Source: Lysinibacillus sp. 2017
GTDB taxonomy: Bacteria > Bacillota > Bacilli > Bacillales_A > Planococcaceae
Reading direction: 5' to 3'
NCBI RefSeq assembly: GCF_003073375.1
Contig: NZ_CP029002.1
Location: forward strand, 358,001-422,000
Length of the DNA stretch: 64,000 nt
Shown here piece by piece: positions 61,442 through 64,000 of this stretch; positions within the stretch are counted from its first letter, which is position 1, and each line of letters begins with the position of its first letter. The position numbers and the translations under genes are program-made. The notes beneath the pieces were generated by a model that worked only from the letters and a program-made list of their open reading frames with translations, was not told the DNA's origin and made no database searches.

Positions 61442-62206
61442 ATGAAAGTCGCTAGCTTGTTGCATCAAATGAGTCCAGATTTTGAAGAAAGAAAACGCTC
61501 ACTTCAACGCAAAGAGGTTGGAGATGTTTACAAAAAGCATGCCAAATATGCGGATGCAAGTAAAAATCCAATGCTTCAAGCGCTTGAAAATTTACTTTCT
61601 GGTAAAACGGAAAAGGATTTACACGAGGCAGATGCAGCTGTCCGTAAAGAAACTCAAGCATCATCAGTTGAAGTAAGAGAACGATTTTTTGAGCAGCCTA
61701 GTATTAATGGACAGCTACAGCAAACGAATAAAGACGTCATTGCCCCTGAAACTGAAAATGAAGTAACAGGAGTCAATGGGTCAGTTGCCGTTGCAAGCGC
61801 AATGCCAATTAGTAACGAAGAATCGGATGACACGGGTGCACTGCTAGAAAAATTACGCCAGGCAGCATTAGCACCTGCACAACCTTCACCTCAAGATTTA
61901 CGTGTCGCAGCAAGTGCCTCAGCACAACTTCAACAAGTACGCGCCGAAAAAACCGGCGAACCAGTTGAAGAACTAGAGGAATTGGCACCGCATGCAGAGG
62001 AAGATTTAACATTTACGATGCCAGAGCGCTTTGAAAAAGATTTCGCTCGTGATCCACAGGAGAAAACGGTATTTGGTCAAGATTTAGAAAAGCTCTTATT
62101 TAAACGGACCTTTAATAATGCCGCAACCAAATATAACTCTCATGTCGCGATGGTGAAAAACGGCTATCGTCCGGTATATGAACCAATATTTTCTCAAATC
62201 GCATAA
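61442..62206 (+). CDS. Uncharacterised protein, possibly motility-linked
   Basis: 254 residues I cannot place in a family. It begins MKVASLLHQMSPDFEERKRS. The middle (~85-175) is low-complexity, Glu/Gln/Ala/Ser-rich and probably disordered. The ends are more ordered, e.g. the C-terminal KTVFGQDLEKLLFKRTF and NAATKYNSHVAMVKNGY. No signal peptide or membrane segment. Start at ATG 61442 with GAGGTGA upstream; the GTG at 61433 overlaps that SD. A SigD-like promoter suggests expression with flagellar genes, which is inference only. Confidence 0.65.
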   Translation: MKVASLLHQMSPDFEERKRSLQRKEVGDVYKKHAKYADASKNPMLQALENLLSGKTEKDLHEADAAVRKETQASSVEVRERFFEQPSINGQLQQTNKDVIAPETENEVTGVNGSVAVASAMPISNEESDDTGALLEKLRQAALAPAQPSPQDLRVAASASAQLQQVRAEKTGEPVEELEELAPHAEEDLTFTMPERFEKDFARDPQEKTVFGQDLEKLLFKRTFNNAATKYNSHVAMVKNGYRPVYEPIFSQIA

Positions 62207-62212
62207 TGTACC

Positions 62213-62249
62213 GACTCGCTCAAATAACTTTGGGCGAGTTTTTATTTTG
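62213..62249 (+). terminator. Terminator of the uncharacterised gene
   Basis: Hairpin ACTCGC.CAAA / TTTG.GCGAGT followed by TTTTATTTT. Confidence 0.75.
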
Positions 62250-62307
62250 TTCCCAACTAAGGCAGTGTATACTGTTTACAAAGTTGAAAGAATAGGGAGT
62301 GAATGTC

Positions 62308-62793
62308 TTGGCGAAAAAGCAGGCAAAAACCAATGCGGTGCGTTTAATCGAGCAACAAAAAATCCCGCATGAAGTATTTGAATATACAACAGAAGACGGT
62401 GGAGCAGTAGATGGCATTACGGTTGCCAACAAAATTGGACAGCCAGTAGAACATGTATATAAAACATTAATCGCCACAGCCGGTAAAGGACACTATTTTG
62501 TATTCGTTATTCCAGTCGCAGCGGAACTTAATTTAAAAGCAGCGGCAAAAGCAGTTGGTGAGAAAAAAGTTGAAATGATTCCGGTAAAGGAATTACTTGG
62601 CTTAACGGGCTATGTGCGCGGGGGGTGTTCACCAATTGGCATGAAAAAACCATTCCCAACGTATATCGAGCAAGCTGCGGAAACACTAGATTATCTACTC
62701 GTGAGTGCTGGAAAAATCGGTATGCAACTCAAGCTTTCACCAATCGATTTAGCAAAAGCAGCCCACGCACAATTTGCATCAATTACTATGTAG
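62308..62793 (+). CDS. Cys-tRNA(Pro)/aminoacyl-tRNA deacylase, YbaK/EbsC type
   Basis: 161 residues of the YbaK/ProX editing family: [60 protein letters not shown] with the conserved catalytic Lys region, and [14 protein letters not shown]. It hydrolyses Cys mis-attached to tRNA(Pro). I choose TTG 62308 (MAKKQAKTN), 8 nt after AGGGAG; the GTG at 62299 abuts that SD and is unlikely. 23 bp separate it from the next gene, so they are probably co-transcribed. Confidence 0.9.
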   Translation: MAKKQAKTNAVRLIEQQKIPHEVFEYTTEDGGAVDGITVANKIGQPVEHVYKTLIATAGKGHYFVFVIPVAAELNLKAAAKAVGEKKVEMIPVKELLGLTGYVRGGCSPIGMKKPFPTYIEQAAETLDYLLVSAGKIGMQLKLSPIDLAKAAHAQFASITM

Positions 62794-62816
62794 GTTATAG
62801 AGAGAGAAGGTTTGCT

Positions 62817-63434
62817 ATGTCGAAAAAATTTAAATGGCAGTGGGGTAGCTTTTTTGTAGGGTTAATCGTCATGTCACTTGGCATTACGATGACGATTAAA
62901 GGAAATGTCGTCGGCACAGGCCCGTGGGATGTTTTCCATATTGGTCTTTTTAAACAATTTGGATTAACAATTGGTTCTTGGTCGATTTTAACGGGACTTT
63001 TAATTATTTGCACGACGTCGCTTTATTTAAGAAGGTTTCCGAAGTTAGCGACTTTATTAAATATGCTATTAATTGGCTCATTTATTGATGTGTTTAACTG
63101 GCTGTTACCAGAAGTACATGCATTTGGCTTTGAACTCGCATATTTTGTAGCAGGCTTTTTGGTGATGAGCGTAGGGTGTGGTCTTTATATCGCGGCAAGT
63201 CTTGGTGCGGGTCCCCGTGATACCGTGATGATGATTATTGCGAGCAAGGGTTATTCAGTCAAAACAGGACGAATGGTGATGGAGGTATTTGCCGCAGCTG
63301 CAGGGTGGTTACTTGGTGGTCCAGTCGGTATTGGAACGGTCATTTTAGCGCTCGGCACTGGCTACATTATTCAGCCATCATTATTTTACTTTAAACAGAA
63401 GCTTGAACAAATTATTGGAGAGCCACTTACATAA
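62817..63434 (+). CDS. YczE/YyaS-type integral membrane protein
   Basis: 205 residues, about five hydrophobic helices: FFVGLIVMSLGITMTIKGNV, GTGPWDVFHIGLFKQFGL, LYIAASLGAGPRDTVMMIIA, and the end GTVILALGTGYIIQPSLFYF. It matches the YczE/YyaS family (related to YitT but without the DUF2179 tail); the function is uncertain. ATG 62817 follows AGAGAGAAGG; the frame is open back to 62625 inside the previous gene, which I do not accept. Confidence 0.85.
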   Translation: MSKKFKWQWGSFFVGLIVMSLGITMTIKGNVVGTGPWDVFHIGLFKQFGLTIGSWSILTGLLIICTTSLYLRRFPKLATLLNMLLIGSFIDVFNWLLPEVHAFGFELAYFVAGFLVMSVGCGLYIAASLGAGPRDTVMMIIASKGYSVKTGRMVMEVFAAAAGWLLGGPVGIGTVILALGTGYIIQPSLFYFKQKLEQIIGEPLT

Positions 63435-63505
63435 AGAAATAATGCGGAAAATTTCTGTCAATATGCTAAAATGGGGCTAACCTTGAAATCGAAAGGATGA
63501 ACAGC

Positions 63506-64000
63506 ATGTCAAACGTATTAACGACTTTTTTAGATGAAAATTTAGACGCGTTACGCTCGCAAGGTTTATACAATGAAATCGACCCTGTAGAAGGTGCAAA
63601 CGGTCCGATTATTCAAGTTGCAGGCAAAAAGTTAGTGAACTTATCATCAAACAACTATTTAGGCTTAGCAACTAATGATGAGTTAAAGAAAATTGCCCAA
63701 AAAACAATTGATACATACGGTGTGGGTGCAGGTGCCGTTCGTACAATTAACGGAACACTGGATTTACACGTAAAATTAGAAGAAACACTCGCAAAATTTA
63801 AAGGTACAGAAGCAGCGATTAGTTATCAATCAGGCTTCAACTGTAATATGGCGGCGATTTCAGCTGTTATGGATAAAAACGACGCGATTTTATCTGATGC
63901 ATTAAACCATGCGTCGATCATTGATGGCTGTCGTTTATCAAGAGCGAAAATTATACCGTTCGCCCACTCTGATATGAATGATTTACGCGAAAAAGCAAAA
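63506..64000 (+). CDS. kbl: Glycine C-acetyltransferase (2-amino-3-ketobutyrate CoA ligase), 3' truncated by window
   Basis: The first 165 residues of a PLP enzyme of the alpha-oxoamine synthase family. [87 protein letters not shown]. The NEI/GPxI region and INGT fit Kbl better than BioF. It converts 2-amino-3-oxobutyrate and CoA to glycine and acetyl-CoA in threonine breakdown; the usual partner threonine dehydrogenase would lie outside. SD GAAAGGATG precedes the ATG. The PLP lysine is beyond the window end. Confidence 0.88.
   Translation, partial: MSNVLTTFLDENLDALRSQGLYNEIDPVEGANGPIIQVAGKKLVNLSSNNYLGLATNDELKKIAQKTIDTYGVGAGAVRTINGTLDLHVKLEETLAKFKGTEAAISYQSGFNCNMAAISAVMDKNDAILSDALNHASIIDGCRLSRAKIIPFAHSDMNDLREKAK

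Overview
The window looks like chromosomal DNA of an AT-rich, Gram-positive, spore-former-type Bacillales, most likely Planococcaceae (Solibacillus/Lysinibacillus/Kurthia neighbourhood). This rests on consensus Shine-Dalgarno sites (AGGAGG/GGGAGG), many intrinsic terminators, an SLH-domain surface protein, a sortase-type cell-wall protein, an IS1182-type element, and small Firmicutes families such as YwbE, SE1832 and DUF779. The genus is inference. I saw no rRNA, tRNA or CRISPR array.

Layout. 1-1.7 kb: 3' part of a repeat-rich wall-anchored protein. 1.7-4.7 kb: YwbE, M19 dipeptidase and an ABC exporter (minus strand). 4.9-9.1 kb: a likely defence cluster, with an EVE-like/HNH nuclease convergent to a NUDIX gene and a PLD-helicase-DUF3427 gene. 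9.5-10.5 kb: SLH protein. 10.9-25.3 kb: a large operon-like block encoding a two-component flavin monooxygenase, 3-hydroxyanthranilate dioxygenase and every later step of the meta-cleavage route to pyruvate and acetyl-CoA, plus an IclR regulator, a TRAP transporter and an MFS transporter. It probably serves anthranilate or 3-hydroxyanthranilate use. 25.4-27.4 kb: aldehyde dehydrogenase with DUF779. 27.9-38.3 kb: AbrB-type membrane protein, heme O synthase, TetR, M20 dipeptidase, a PlsY paralogue coupled to an unusual GNAT-aminotransferase fusion, an ECF sigma factor, a Fur-box-controlled ferredoxin-NADP reductase, and a Spx/MarR pair. 38.5-39.4 kb: structured repeats. 39.5-54 kb: ABC-F protein, PseG/SpsG-like protein, IS element, oxidoreductases, ATP-grasp-like protein, HelD, UppP, a MarR/MFS operon whose MFS gene is frameshifted, and an aminotransferase. 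54-56.3 kb: a large array of structured repeats. 56.4-64 kb: cold-shock protein, chemotaxis receptor, topoisomerase III, a putative SigD-controlled unknown, a Cys-tRNA deacylase-like protein, a YczE-like membrane protein and the start of kbl.

The least explained material is a family of modular hairpin repeats (about 85-nt hairpins with a GGCAGGC/GCCTGCC outer stem, plus a second GGCGC/GCGCC hairpin). They occur in tandem arrays in three intergenic regions, in both orientations. Interior modules are swapped and one outer-stem base pair covaries, which suggests selection on structure. Other points of interest are an apparent ATA start codon, a palindrome shared by two gaps of the aromatic operon, two gene relics, and a perfect MarR operator over a promoter.
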